Assembly (NCBI GenBank): GCA_950295325.1
Contig: OX485807.1
Coordinates: 7,442,501 to 7,506,500 of the forward strand
Origin: Polytrichum commune
Taxonomy: Eukaryota; Streptophyta; Polytrichopsida; Polytrichales; Polytrichaceae
Length of the DNA: 64,000 nt
Direction: 5' to 3'
Under the pieces are notes generated by a model. That model was not told where the DNA came from, searched no databases, and saw nothing but the letters and a program-made list of their open reading frames with translations. Below, piece after piece: positions 12,273-22,479 of this stretch. How positions within the stretch are numbered: the first letter of the stretch is position 1; each line of letters starts with the position of its first letter. The translations under genes and the position numbers were made by a program.

Positions 12273-13282
12273 ATGGGTGTTCTTCGGTTTGTTTTTCATG
12301 TTTTCCACCTTTCATCGATCAACATGTGTTGTATTGGCATCGACCAAAATCGGTTTGGAAGTTGGGGTCCATTCTGATTCAGTTATGGTTACCGGAAGCA
12401 GAGTTCGGGAAGTTTTTGAAGCCTTAGTGGCTAATTGCCGGTAGTTGCTACGAAGGGTCGGAATTTTCCCAATTTACATCGGCAAGAGCCGGTCTTTTGT
12501 AAAATCAACCGGCCAATTGCCTAGTATATTTTCATATTTTCATTGGCCAATATCCGATTAAATGGAATTCATATCGGCACTAATTGTTTAAAGAATGTAT
12601 GAAAAGTTATTAGAAATCATTTCTTCGTACACAATCTTGAATAGGTGAAAAGAAAGGCATGTTCAAAACTTTAAATTTGAAGAGTTAATATCCTTGGTAG
12701 GAATTGAACCTAGCAATGCCTTCACCGCTTGAAGGCCAAGGGTCTCCCAATTATTCATAGAAGCAATTGGATTTGGTCATGGAAAGGTTGCATAATTCAA
12801 AAAGTTTAAGGTTTAGGGTACTTCCTCAAGTGCATCAACAGATGCCCCAGACAAATAGCGCTCTGGATGCTTCTGGTTGAAATCCATTAACTCACAAGAA
12901 GAATCAGCTACATTTCCGGGACATATTCTGGTCCATCGGCTAATTGCCGGAGGATTGAAATTACAGTCGGATTGCCATCCGATAGTTGGAAATTTGGACC
13001 GGCCATGAGGGGAAATCCATCGGCTGATAATGAACTAGCCGTCGGTTTTCCCCGAACATAGACCGGAAGTGCCTACTTGTTGATTTCTTCACTGAATACA
13101 TTGGTCCTCCCGATTGACTTCACTATCGAGTGTGGAGTACTTTACAATATCTTGAGGACGCAATCCAGCCTCTTTTAAACATGTGTTATTGCGGTGTTTG
13201 TTCTTTGATCCTTACCAATACAAACCAATCACAACTAGGTGTCCAATTAAGGAAAGTAAGTGAATAACACCCACATGCCTTA
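12273..13282. repeat. Copy of the 330-bp family split by a hAT-type insertion
   Basis: The 5' half (12273-12398) runs 'gggtgttcttcggtttgttt...cagttatggttaccggaag'; the 3' half resumes at 13062 with 'accggaagtgcctacttgttgatttc' and ends with the best 3' terminal repeat in the window, 'gaataacacccacatgcctt'. Joining context across the insertion matches uninterrupted copies, which fixes the insertion point. Confidence 0.75.
12399..13061. mobile_element. 663-bp hAT-type non-autonomous element
   Basis: Flanked by the exact 8-bp repeat ACCGGAAG (12391-12398 and 13062-13069). The left end reads CAGAGTTCGGGAAG and the right end is the reverse complement of CTATGTTCGGGGAAAACC, imperfect but sharing GTTCGGG. 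The interior repeats 'ccggt' and 'gccgatgg' words and codes for nothing clear. Confidence 0.78.
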
Positions 13283-14491
13283 TCTGCATTTGGGGATTTG
13301 TTTGTGGATTCCACTTATGTCTTGCAAAAAGAACAATAAAGAGCACATCAAATTCAAGTATCTCAACTATTTAGAGGCAGATCGATCACTTTTAGGTTAA
13401 AATGTAAGTGGACACAAGCTCATTGATTGCTTGTCTCAATTAGTTTGATGAGAGTTTTGTGGTGGTAAGGAATGGACTACATTTGTCAAAGTGAATGACC
13501 ACATCCACTTTGTGCAGTCACATGTGGTTAAGAGCCATCTCAGCATATTTTGCAACATAATGTCCATGTTCATCCATAAGAAATGTTTGTTGATATGGAT
13601 ATGAGAACTGGTGGGCTTGCTATGAAGAAGTGAGTGACTCGCACAATTCAACTCTTAAAGGTCCAAGAGGTCCATTATGAGACTCGATGTCTCATATAGA
13701 GGGGAGTTTAAGATAAGGTGATCTATCCAAAGACATCATTTAATTCAACATGCATGTTTCTCCAAATCAAGGTACGATATGCCATACACATATGTGAGTT
13801 GATTTGAGGATAAAAGTAAAAGCTCATATAAATCACCTAGACTCAAATACATACCACATATTTTAAATTTTGGATGGCTTTATTTTCATTTCTTTCTCTT
13901 AAATGGGGTTTTCTAGACATTCATTTAATATCACACTATATGAAACTACATTGATTGATGACTGTAGCACTACATTGTACATTCATAGTAATACTCATTC
14001 TGCTACTCTAGGGAATTAGCCGGTTTGAAACCATCATGATGCGCTTTCAGTCCCATCAGCCTTTTGACTTCCTGGACTCTAAAATCAATTTCATTTCATT
14101 GTGAGAAAGTAGGTAATGTCACCATTTTTTATGGTGAAATTCCTCGTTCCCCCCCCCCCCCCCTCCCTTTATAAGTGGGTGGGTGGGTCGGACCGGTCCA
14201 TGTGACTTGACCCTAAGTAATTTAGTGCTAATACTGCACTTAATGGGTCCGTTTGGAGAATGTTTCATGGTATTGTCCTTTAAGCATGTAGGACAGTCAC
14301 ATACTACCTAGTATATGCAGGAAGCTAGTTATTATTATTTTTGTGATGCCTTCTTCGAATTGTGGCCGTTCAAATTAATCTAACAATCTACAACTCTCTC
14401 AACATAACAAAGCATGATTTGTTAGCTAACAACTTACTAACTAACTTGTAGGTGCGGGTGCACTTAGGAGCCTTTGCATTTAAGAAGAGTG
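13283..14491. other. Unassigned DNA with a C15 tract
   Basis: No gene or complete element was found. A run of 15 C lies at 14149-14163. The 71-codon frame at 13436-13651 (-) has no motif. Confidence 0.35.
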
Positions 14492-14526
14492 TTAGTGTAC
14501 TACACTTTCCATGTGTAGTACACTAA
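14492..14526. repeat. Perfect 14-bp palindrome across the LINE 5' junction
   Basis: TTAGTGTACTACAC (14492-14505) and its exact complement GTGTAGTACACTAA (14513-14526) enclose a 7-base loop, TTTCCAT. The left arm is host flank; the right arm consists of the last 4 bases of the target duplication plus 10 bases before the element proper. This looks like fold-back copying at the 5' junction. Confidence 0.8.
14506..14516. repeat. 5' target-site duplication of the LINE
   Basis: TTTCCATGTGT occurs here and again at 23064-23074, directly after the LINE 3' end. The exact 11-bp match fixes the insertion limits. Confidence 0.8.
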
Positions 14527-15165
14527 GCCGGGTGGTGCCACATACAATGCTTGAACGCGGCCGTCTACACCGAATGGCTTCATAAATCTACATACATCCT
14601 CGGGAGGAGGGTGGACTTCGTCCCACACAAGGGAAGCATTGACGGCACCGCGCCCAACCAAACCGCCATTCGCCTTGCGCAAGCTCCGGTGCGGGAAGTC
14701 ATCGCTCAAAAAGCCCAAGCCATGAACAACATAGCCGCATCCTCCCCATTAGTATCGGAGAAAGTCTTCACCAAAGCTATGAAGGAACTCACCGAATCAA
14801 TGGAGGATAAGCTCACCACGATCACCCACACCATCAACCATAATACGGACATGCGCATTGAAGCCTCAACGGACACCCTCAAAACGCATGCCACCAACAT
14901 CCACAACATCATGAGCGCCATGGCGGTAGAGTTCCAACACTCTAATAGTCGCATCCACAACATTATGCAAACCTTGGCCGCCACAACACCGGACCCCCTC
15001 AAAACCAACACCGCACGCCTTCCCCACACCCCATGCACATCTTTGCTCAACACACACGAAGGTGACACCAACCCACCCCAACAAGCACCTCCGGGATTCT
15101 CCAACGCCCTCCTTAGAAACTCCCCATCAAGCCTCCACAAAGGACAATACCACCCGTATGACTAG
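14527..15165 (+). pseudogene. LINE ORF1, 5'-truncated
   Basis: The frame is open from just after the 5' junction to a TAG at 15163-15165, about 212 codons, with no plausible ATG start near its beginning, so the N-terminus is missing. Residues begin mid-protein (LNAAVYTEWLHKSTYILGRR). From about one third in, a long helical stretch with heptad-like hydrophobic spacing (SEKVFTKAMKELTESMEDKL onward to about position 14990) suggests a coiled coil, as in many LINE ORF1 proteins that bind element RNA as oligomers. No RRM or zinc knuckle is visible in what remains; such domains could have been in the lost part. The stop overlaps the ORF2 start in ATGACTAG, which suggests coupled translation. Confidence 0.65.
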
Positions 15166-15958
15166 TTTACTCATAGAATACACATTGGCGTCATTCATAC
15201 ACATACTATGTATTCTCTATTTTTTTATGAATAAAAGTAATATGTTTTGGCACAACATTGGCATAATACCTACCTCATACAACCTCACACACCCCACCTC
15301 TAAACAAACTTCCAAAAGCCGTCATAACAAACACACTCCCCTACACCAAACCTATATAATAATCTTTACACTTCTCCTCTCACTCACATATGTCTACCTC
15401 ACCATCTTAACCCCACATGACACAACACCTAGGACACCATATAGTTGTCATATATACCACCCGCCCCACAAAACCTCTACCACCTCCCCGTACTTCAACC
15501 ACAACCAATACACACATAACACACATAATACCACCCAAAATACACCACTAGAGCAAAATACTCCCCAAATACCTCCAATACATCTTATAACATACATAGG
15601 CAACATCCAATATATAACACACACCCACCTCAATGCAAGACCACACACAAAACACATCCAAAACCACACACATTTAACCCCTCCCCTCAACACCCTAACA
15701 CACCAAGCTCCTATACCACACTTCTCCACCAACCCCCACACCATAAACAAACTATACTCACACACCACAAGTCAAACTAGCCACAAAAGAGGCACCTCAC
15801 ATACATATATCACACATAAACACATCCACAATGCATATACTATCTACCACAATACATCCCCACTAATCGCCCCAATCAACACGTTAACCCACATTGGTAA
15901 CATATATTACATAACACACGCATACCGAAAAACTCCAAAACTCCAAAACATACAATAC
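15158..15958 (+). other. ORF2 N-terminal hydrophobic module upstream of the 2A motif
   Basis: About 267 codons, open throughout. Two strongly hydrophobic segments are visible: near the start (ASFIHILCILYFFM) and around 15344-15410 (TYIIIFTLLLSLTYVYLTIL), either of which could span a membrane or act as a signal anchor. The rest is rich in Thr, His, Pro and Asn. It holds two related words, TYIGNIQYITHTHLN and THIGNIYYITHAYRK, which suggest an internal duplication. I recognise no known domain. If the 2A works, this module would be released as a separate protein. Confidence 0.5.
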
Positions 15959-16021
15959 TACACCTGGAACAACTCCACACTCATCCTTCAACATGGAGAC
16001 ATTGAACTAAACCCAGGCCCG
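15959..16021 (+). other. 2A-like ribosome-skipping motif, DIELNPGP
   Basis: The frame reads LILQHGDIELNPGP, with GAC ATT GAA CTA AAC CCA GGC CCG at 15998-16021. This matches the canonical 2A signature D-(V/I)-E-x-N-P-G-P with the usual hydrophobic, glycine-containing lead-in. In viruses and some animal and trypanosome LINEs this motif makes the ribosome skip the bond between the final Gly and Pro. The predicted break is between codons 16016-16018 and 16019-16021, separating a product of about 287 residues from the rest of ORF2. Function in this plant element is inferred. Confidence 0.75.
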
Positions 16022-16621
16022 CTATCAACCATCCTCAACAATCTCCCCCAAACATACAAACTCAGACAAAAACACTATTTCATACCAAACACAATAACGC
16101 TCAAACCCAAATACACACACTTAGAACAAATATTCGGACCTTACATAAACCCAAGCACACTTAACCCCCCACAACAAAACCTACCACATCTACAACAACA
16201 CCTTTCACTACTTTCACAATATCCCACAGAACATCACATATATGCACTAATCATAGCCTATAGTTCCATACCCCAAATATGCAACCAATAAATGACCCAA
16301 AACTTAGACCCAAGATACCTAACCATACTAAGAAGACTCCATTCCCTCCCAGAAAGCGCACCAACAAACACCATAACACAAGCCTACCCTAATATTAACG
16401 ACAACACAATCACACATGCCTATTCCCACATCAATGACAACATTGCTAGAGGCATAGAAACAAACATACAAGACATAAAAACGAAGCTACCTTACGTACC
16501 CCGGAAAATCCTCGAAGAACTCACCAAATGCACCCAACCAATAAGGGGATACCACCCACACATCCAAACCACCAACACCAACCACACACCACAAAATAAT
16601 ACGACTCCATACGACCAACAA

Positions 16622-17400
16622 ACAACGACACTAAAAGTAATCACATGGAACACATGATGCATAAGCTCCAGCCTACCAGGTATCCAAGAACTTACGCAAA
16701 CCCTACCCACAGACCCACACATTATACTCATACAAGAAACCAAAATTCAAAAACTAAAATCCACAACATACATTGATAGAAAACTACAAAGCTACAAAAT
16801 CATTTACAATAACTCCAACAACCTAATCAACAAACAAAATCGATTTACCGGACCCACCACGACAAGAGGAGGCATACTCGCAATGATACCTAAAATCATA
16901 TACACAAACGAAAACATTACCAAAATACCCACCCCTAGCCCAATATCACACTACTTACAAGATATCCTTATCAACAATAAACCCATCACACCAATACTCC
17001 TCCTAAATATGTATATGCCATCACACCCGCAAGACATACACCTTATACAAGACATTCAAAATGAACTCCGAACTCTAACCCTCCGCCATCACAACCATCA
17101 CATTATCCTAGCATGAGACTTTAACCGAGACATACTACTCAAAGGAAGATCATCCAATGGCCAAATCTCCCCCCCTAACCAAGAAGACTACGAATGGGCC
17201 CAATTCACAAGCACCCTCGGACTCCACCCGATAAACAACCAAACACAATTCACAAGACAAGGGGGCCATAATTACACATCAACTAGCCACATTGATGGCT
17301 TCCACTCAAACCACGACAACACACAATGTCACACCATACTGAACCTTAACCAAAACTCAGACCACTACCCGGTACAACTCCAACTACCCACTAATAGCAT
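16622..17400 (+). other. Apurinic/apyrimidinic-type endonuclease (APE) domain
   Basis: Catalytic words of the exonuclease III/APE fold occur in the right order: VITWNT (Asn), ILIQETK with Glu at 16736-16738, NMYMP, DFNRD at 17117-17131, SHIDGFH, and SDHYPV with Asp-His at 17360-17365. This domain nicks target DNA in L1, I, jockey and related LINEs. Two in-frame stops (16655, 17114) break it. It lies directly upstream of the RT, as usual. Confidence 0.85.
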
Positions 17401-18239
17401 TGCCCTCAAAGAAACAATCATCCCCCCCACCAACCCCCGTATCATATACCCCATACCCCCCACTAACCTCCAAAACCTCCAAACAACCTTCCTAGAAGAA
17501 CAAAACCTAGAAATAGAAAATCTCACTAGACTACTACAACAAGAACGACTCACACACCCAATGGCAATACGCACAAAACAAATTTCAAAACATCATAAAT
17601 TCTCTCAGCCGATGTATCGAAAAAACGCGCATGACAATACCCACACCTCCACTCACCACTAGAGCCAAAATCCAAGGAGGATTCTTACCTTGAAAATAAC
17701 AAAAATTATGGAAACACCACCTTAAAATATATCACGGAGCGCACAAAGTCATTTGAGCTGCCTGCCAACATCCCCATACCCATCTCCAAAACCACCCCCA
17801 CCTTAGATCCCTGACACTAATAAACAACTTAGACATCCCCCCTCTCCCTACAAATCCCACAGAACATACACAATGGATAGAGGAAATAGCTAACATAGGA
17901 AAGAAAACAAAAACTGAAGCACACAAAATAATAGTCAAACAGACCACAATCAACTGCAAAGCCGCAATTACAAAATATAGAGCATTACTCAACATAAAAC
18001 CCAAAACCATACACAAAAAGATATTTCACCCAACAATCAAAAGCTCCCTAGATTACATACAGAACTCCAATGGGGACATCCTCACCAAACCCCCAGATAT
18101 AACCAACAAAATATATTACACACAACAAGCATCTTTCTAGAGGCAAGCACCACTATGCAGTGACATCACAGATCACCCAAGCACTTGTCAATGCGCAATC
18201 CGTAAATATCCTTGGCACACACACAACGGCATAATATTA

Positions 18240-19300
18240 GACAAAAGAGGCCTTCATAACACATCCATAGGCACCCAATTTACAAGGGCAATCTACGACA
18301 ACTGCGTCAAAAGACTAACTAGAGGCAAAGCCCCCGGCCCCGATAACATCCCCAACGACATACTTAAAGCACTACCTTCACAATGCCAAGACCTCATTTT
18401 CCTATTTTTTCAACATTGCTACAAACAAAGGGAAATCCCAACCTATTGGAAACATAGTAAAACCATCCTACTCCATAAGAAAGATAACCCTATACACCTC
18501 GCCAACTATAGACCGATAGCACTAGCTAATACTATATATAAGTTATACACTAGCATCATAACGGCTCTCCTCACAAGCTACGGGGAGCAACACAAAATAA
18601 TACACTTTAGTCAAGAAGGTTTCCGACCACAACGAAACACCTCCAGACAACTACAAACAATAATCGCAGCCCTAAAAGACGCCAGACTCACCAACAAAGA
18701 CATCTACCTTACCTACATTGATTTCCGAAACGCCTTCGGATCCATCGACCACGCAAGACTACTAGCCTTAATGGAGGACCTAGGCTACCCCGCCGACGCC
18801 GTTGAAATAGTCGGCAACATATACAAAGATTCCACCACCTCTTTCACAGGCAACCACTTCGGCACAACACCCCCAGTAACAATTAGCCGGGGCACCATAC
18901 AAGGGGATACACTTAGCCCATACCTATTCATAATATTCCTTGAACCATTGTTAAGGTGGTTAGAAAAAGATGACATGGGTTATCACTTTACTACATCCAC
19001 CTCCACATGCGCCACTACCGCCTACGCCGACGACCTAGCCATCATCACCGACAATATCAAACACATCCAACCACAAATATTTAAACTATAAAAATTCGCC
19101 GAATGATCATATATGGACCTCAATCTCTCCAAATGCGCCATTACGGGATGTCCCAATAAATCAAAACTTAAACCTAACACCTTCAAAGCCTACATACAAT
19201 CACAAAACATCACCTACAAAGAAAAAAATCTCCCCACCCTAACACAAAATGAACCATACGCATACCTAGGCATCCAACTAATACCATCCCTCAAATGGAA
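18240..19300 (+). other. Reverse transcriptase domain
   Basis: LINE RT blocks are all visible: GKAPGPD, ANYRPIAL, EGFRPQRNT, YIDFRNAFGSIDH (first catalytic Asp at 18720-18722), RGTIQGDTLSPYLF, AYADDLAI (catalytic YADD at 19023-19034) and YLGI. Stops at 18138, 19089 and 19104 flank or cut the domain, but no catalytic residue is lost. The domain primes element cDNA from nicked target DNA. Confidence 0.93.
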
Positions 19301-21450
19301 CATCCAAAAAGAAATTACACTCCAAAAGGCCAAACAACAATGCACACTACTAACTCTCTCCCCAGCCAGTCTTAAACAAAAAATTAACATCCTAAATATG
19401 GTTATAAAACCTCGCATAGCCTACGCATACTATGCAGTCCCTTTCTCCAAACCCAATATCATGAAACTAGATAAAGTCATAGGTAGACTAACCAAAGAAA
19501 TCTGCAACATACCCAAAAGTACGGCCAATATCTTAACACACCTCCCCCATGAAAACTTTGGCATAAATGTAACCTCCCTCCTACCAGATTATATACACTG
19601 CATAGGTCAACAACTTATCCAAGCCCTTAACGACCCCGGCCAACTAGGACACATATATCAAGGCCTAACCAAATACATAGTAGCCAAATACAGAGGCTCG
19701 TTACACCTCTCTAAACTCAAACAACAAGCATGCACAAGATCTCCCATCGCAAGAACCCTCTTCCTATTGAACAAAGAATATGAGATCCACGTCACCACAA
19801 CAAATCATGGATTCCCCCTCAAGAAAACCCCCATAGAACAAATGTGGATATCCCAACAAACATACGCCAACCTCACCGACGCGTCCAAAATAAAATCACA
19901 TAAATATCTAGCCAAACTATACACACATGGAATAACAACAATAACACAAATTCAAAATAAAGAAACCACTGCCATCCTAACCTCTGAAGAATTCCGGGCC
20001 ACTTACAACCATACGTCCAAAACCATAAAAGAAGCACTACAACACGCCTCCACAATATTCCCACTAACAATACCACCCACACAACATTCAAATCACACCC
20101 ACCAAACACAACCAACACACACAAGCATAACACACACCCCCAACCCCCCCCCCCCCCCCTCACAACCCACCCTAGGACGAGCAATTCACAACATAACCCA
20201 AGAAAAAACCTCCACTAGAAAAGACAAATAGGGAGCACAAGCCATCACAAAGCAATACTTATGCCAATGGCAAACATCACATGGAACCACACTACAATGG
20301 CGAAAAGAGGAGGACCTCCTACACCCGGACAACATACTACTAGACCACAATCTATTACTCATCACACAATTCCAAAATGCAACAATGGAACTACAAGCCA
20401 CTCAAAAATATGCCACCCACACCACCCACACCCAATCAAGAGACAAAAAATACATACGTCCCCCCATCCACATCACCAACCTACAAACCAACATACATGA
20501 ATGCAACCCGGACAAAGATATTCTTAGTACCAAACCTACCATACAAATACACAATCTAGAATCCAACATACATGACCATCATGGTAAATACATAGCCACA
20601 ATTACCACGGAACGACTACACTGGTTATGGAACCAATTCATCCACAACAACCAACCCCACATAACCAACTTCTTACAACCGCCCCCACAAGACTTCGAAA
20701 CCGAAATAGTATGGCTCATGCAAAGATATATATCCATACTCCCTAAGAAAAAACCAAAAATCATACAACCCAAAAACCAACACCACACACTACACCCGGA
20801 CATCACTAAACTGCTCATAGAGACATTCCACATCACACACTCATATTACTCATCCCCACTCACTTGTCCTATCCAACTCACACAATACAACTCACCACAC
20901 ATCCGAGACATAATATTTGGCTCACTAGGACACGCCCAATCCTCTAAATGGAATGGTATAGGCCTAGCATTCCCCACAGACCATAACACAACGGTCGAAG
21001 CCATACACTGGGTTAGAATGGCGGCCAAAGAAGACACACAAACAAGTACCATATTAATAATTAATCACGACGATTGGACACCAAAGAGAATCACACTTAA
21101 CAAACACCCAGACATACACACAATAGCAACCATCCCACCACATAGCATCCACTATAACCCCACGCCCGAATGGCCCAAATACTACCAATACACAGAACCA
21201 TCCCTCACGTCCATCATATACATACATAGCCAAACAACACTCACAACCACCCCACATATCTCACAAGAACTAACAAACATACTAAAAAGAATAACAACCA
21301 CAAATATTGGCACACATCCTATTAAACCCACCCACGCACAATACAACGTTAAATTCTCAAACAAATGGAAAAACGCCCCCCAAGTAAAAATCCTCCCCTC
21401 CCCTAACACCACCCCCACACCCCTACCTCCCACATACCACCACATTCATC
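19301..21450 (+). other. RT thumb and long linker to RNase H
   Basis: About 715 codons lie between the RT palm and the RNase H, a long interval. The first part (to about 19700) looks like the RT thumb region (KQKINILNMVIKPRIAYAYY). A proline-rich stretch with a C14 run lies near 20130-20165. One stop, TAG at 20229-20231, interrupts; downstream the frame is open. No known domain was recognised in 20232-21450. Confidence 0.5.
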
Positions 21451-21459
21451 CCCTCAAAT

Positions 21460-21905
21460 TTGACCCACTATCATGCATATACACAGATGGCTCATTCATC
21501 CCGCCATCCAAAAACTCCGAGGGACAAATAGTGGGCAATACCGCAGGATCGGGAGTATATAGCCCCAACAACAACACCCAAATCTCAGAAAGACTACCCG
21601 GATATCAAAACATCCTAAGAGCCGAACTAAATGCAATCCTCATAGCTATTAAAACCATCCAAACCACCCAAAGAGACACACACATATTTACAGATAGTCT
21701 TAATAGCATATACTTAATCAATAACCACATACAACACCCAACATCCCAACACCATCACCCCGACAAATTACTCATCGCTGCCATTATCAACCAAATATAT
21801 TGGACCCCACAAATGATCTACATACACAAGGTAAGAGCGCACACATGCATTAGTGGAAATGAAATGGCGGATACACTAGCAAATGCAGGAACACAACAAA
21901 ACAAA
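21460..21905 (+). other. RNase H domain
   Basis: Shows the four acidic residues of RNase HI in order: Asp in YTDGS (21486-21488), Glu in RAELNAIL (21624-21626), Asp in FTDSLNS (21693-21695) and Asp in NEMADTLA (21870-21872), plus the conserved His in KVRAHT (21840-21842). It would remove the RNA strand from the cDNA hybrid. Having the His links it to the cellular/retroviral-type RNase H with a complete active site. Confidence 0.9.
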
Positions 21906-22229
21906 CCCGACATCACACCAAGAATACACATAGCCCGCACTACCCCATATTGGCTAGCAAGCTGCCCAACCGGCACACACGACGGAGCAATCCGTAACCT
22001 CCGTACATTCATAACAAAAACACATGAAAGTCAAGAATCCGCCAACCAAAAATACCTATACGTCAACAAATGGCTATCAAACGAACAAATAAACCAAAAA
22101 CTGTCAAATCACTTCTGGAAAAGCAAGCAGGTCCCGATACACAAATTACCCAAACCCTCAAATTTAGATATGCACAATACATGGGCAACCATAGAAAACA
22201 TATATATTTGGCCTCTCCAATACCCAAAT

Positions 22230-22300
22230 CCTAACTGCACACTATGCCAAAGAAATGACAGAGACACATGGCCCCACCTACTATCAACATGCGAACACCC
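22230..22300 (+). other. Zinc knuckle CX2CX9HX4C
   Basis: Cys at 22236-22238 and 22245-22247, His at 22275-22277, Cys at 22290-22292, followed by RHNKTVHLIAQTL. A CCHC knuckle followed by an RHN word is the usual lead-in to the restriction-like endonuclease of R2-type LINEs. Here it follows RNase H rather than RT directly. Confidence 0.8.
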
Positions 22301-22479
22301 TTACTTAAAAGGACTTAGAATCTCAAGACATAACAAAACCGTCCATCTGATCGCACAAACACTACAAGCCAACAAAAACACCCGATTCTTTACACTGGCC
22401 AATGCTGGTAACCTCAAAAACCAACCGCCAGACAACACAGTACCCGGATGGCTCCTAGCATGCACATGCCCGCAAACGA

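Noticed and set aside
14706-15140. 144-codon frame on the - strand opposite ORF1
   Set aside because: Antisense shadow of ORF1, with no motif of its own.
15448-15768. 106-codon frame on the - strand of the LINE rich in Cys, Val and Trp
   Set aside because: It is the mirror of the G-poor, CAC/CCA-rich sense strand; similar antisense frames occur along the whole element.
16655-19106. Several TGA codons at expected Trp positions in LINE ORF2, suggesting TGA read as Trp
   Set aside because: TAA and TAG stops occur in the same frame at Gln- and Trp-like positions, and the neighbouring F-box gene uses the standard code; deamination explains all of them.
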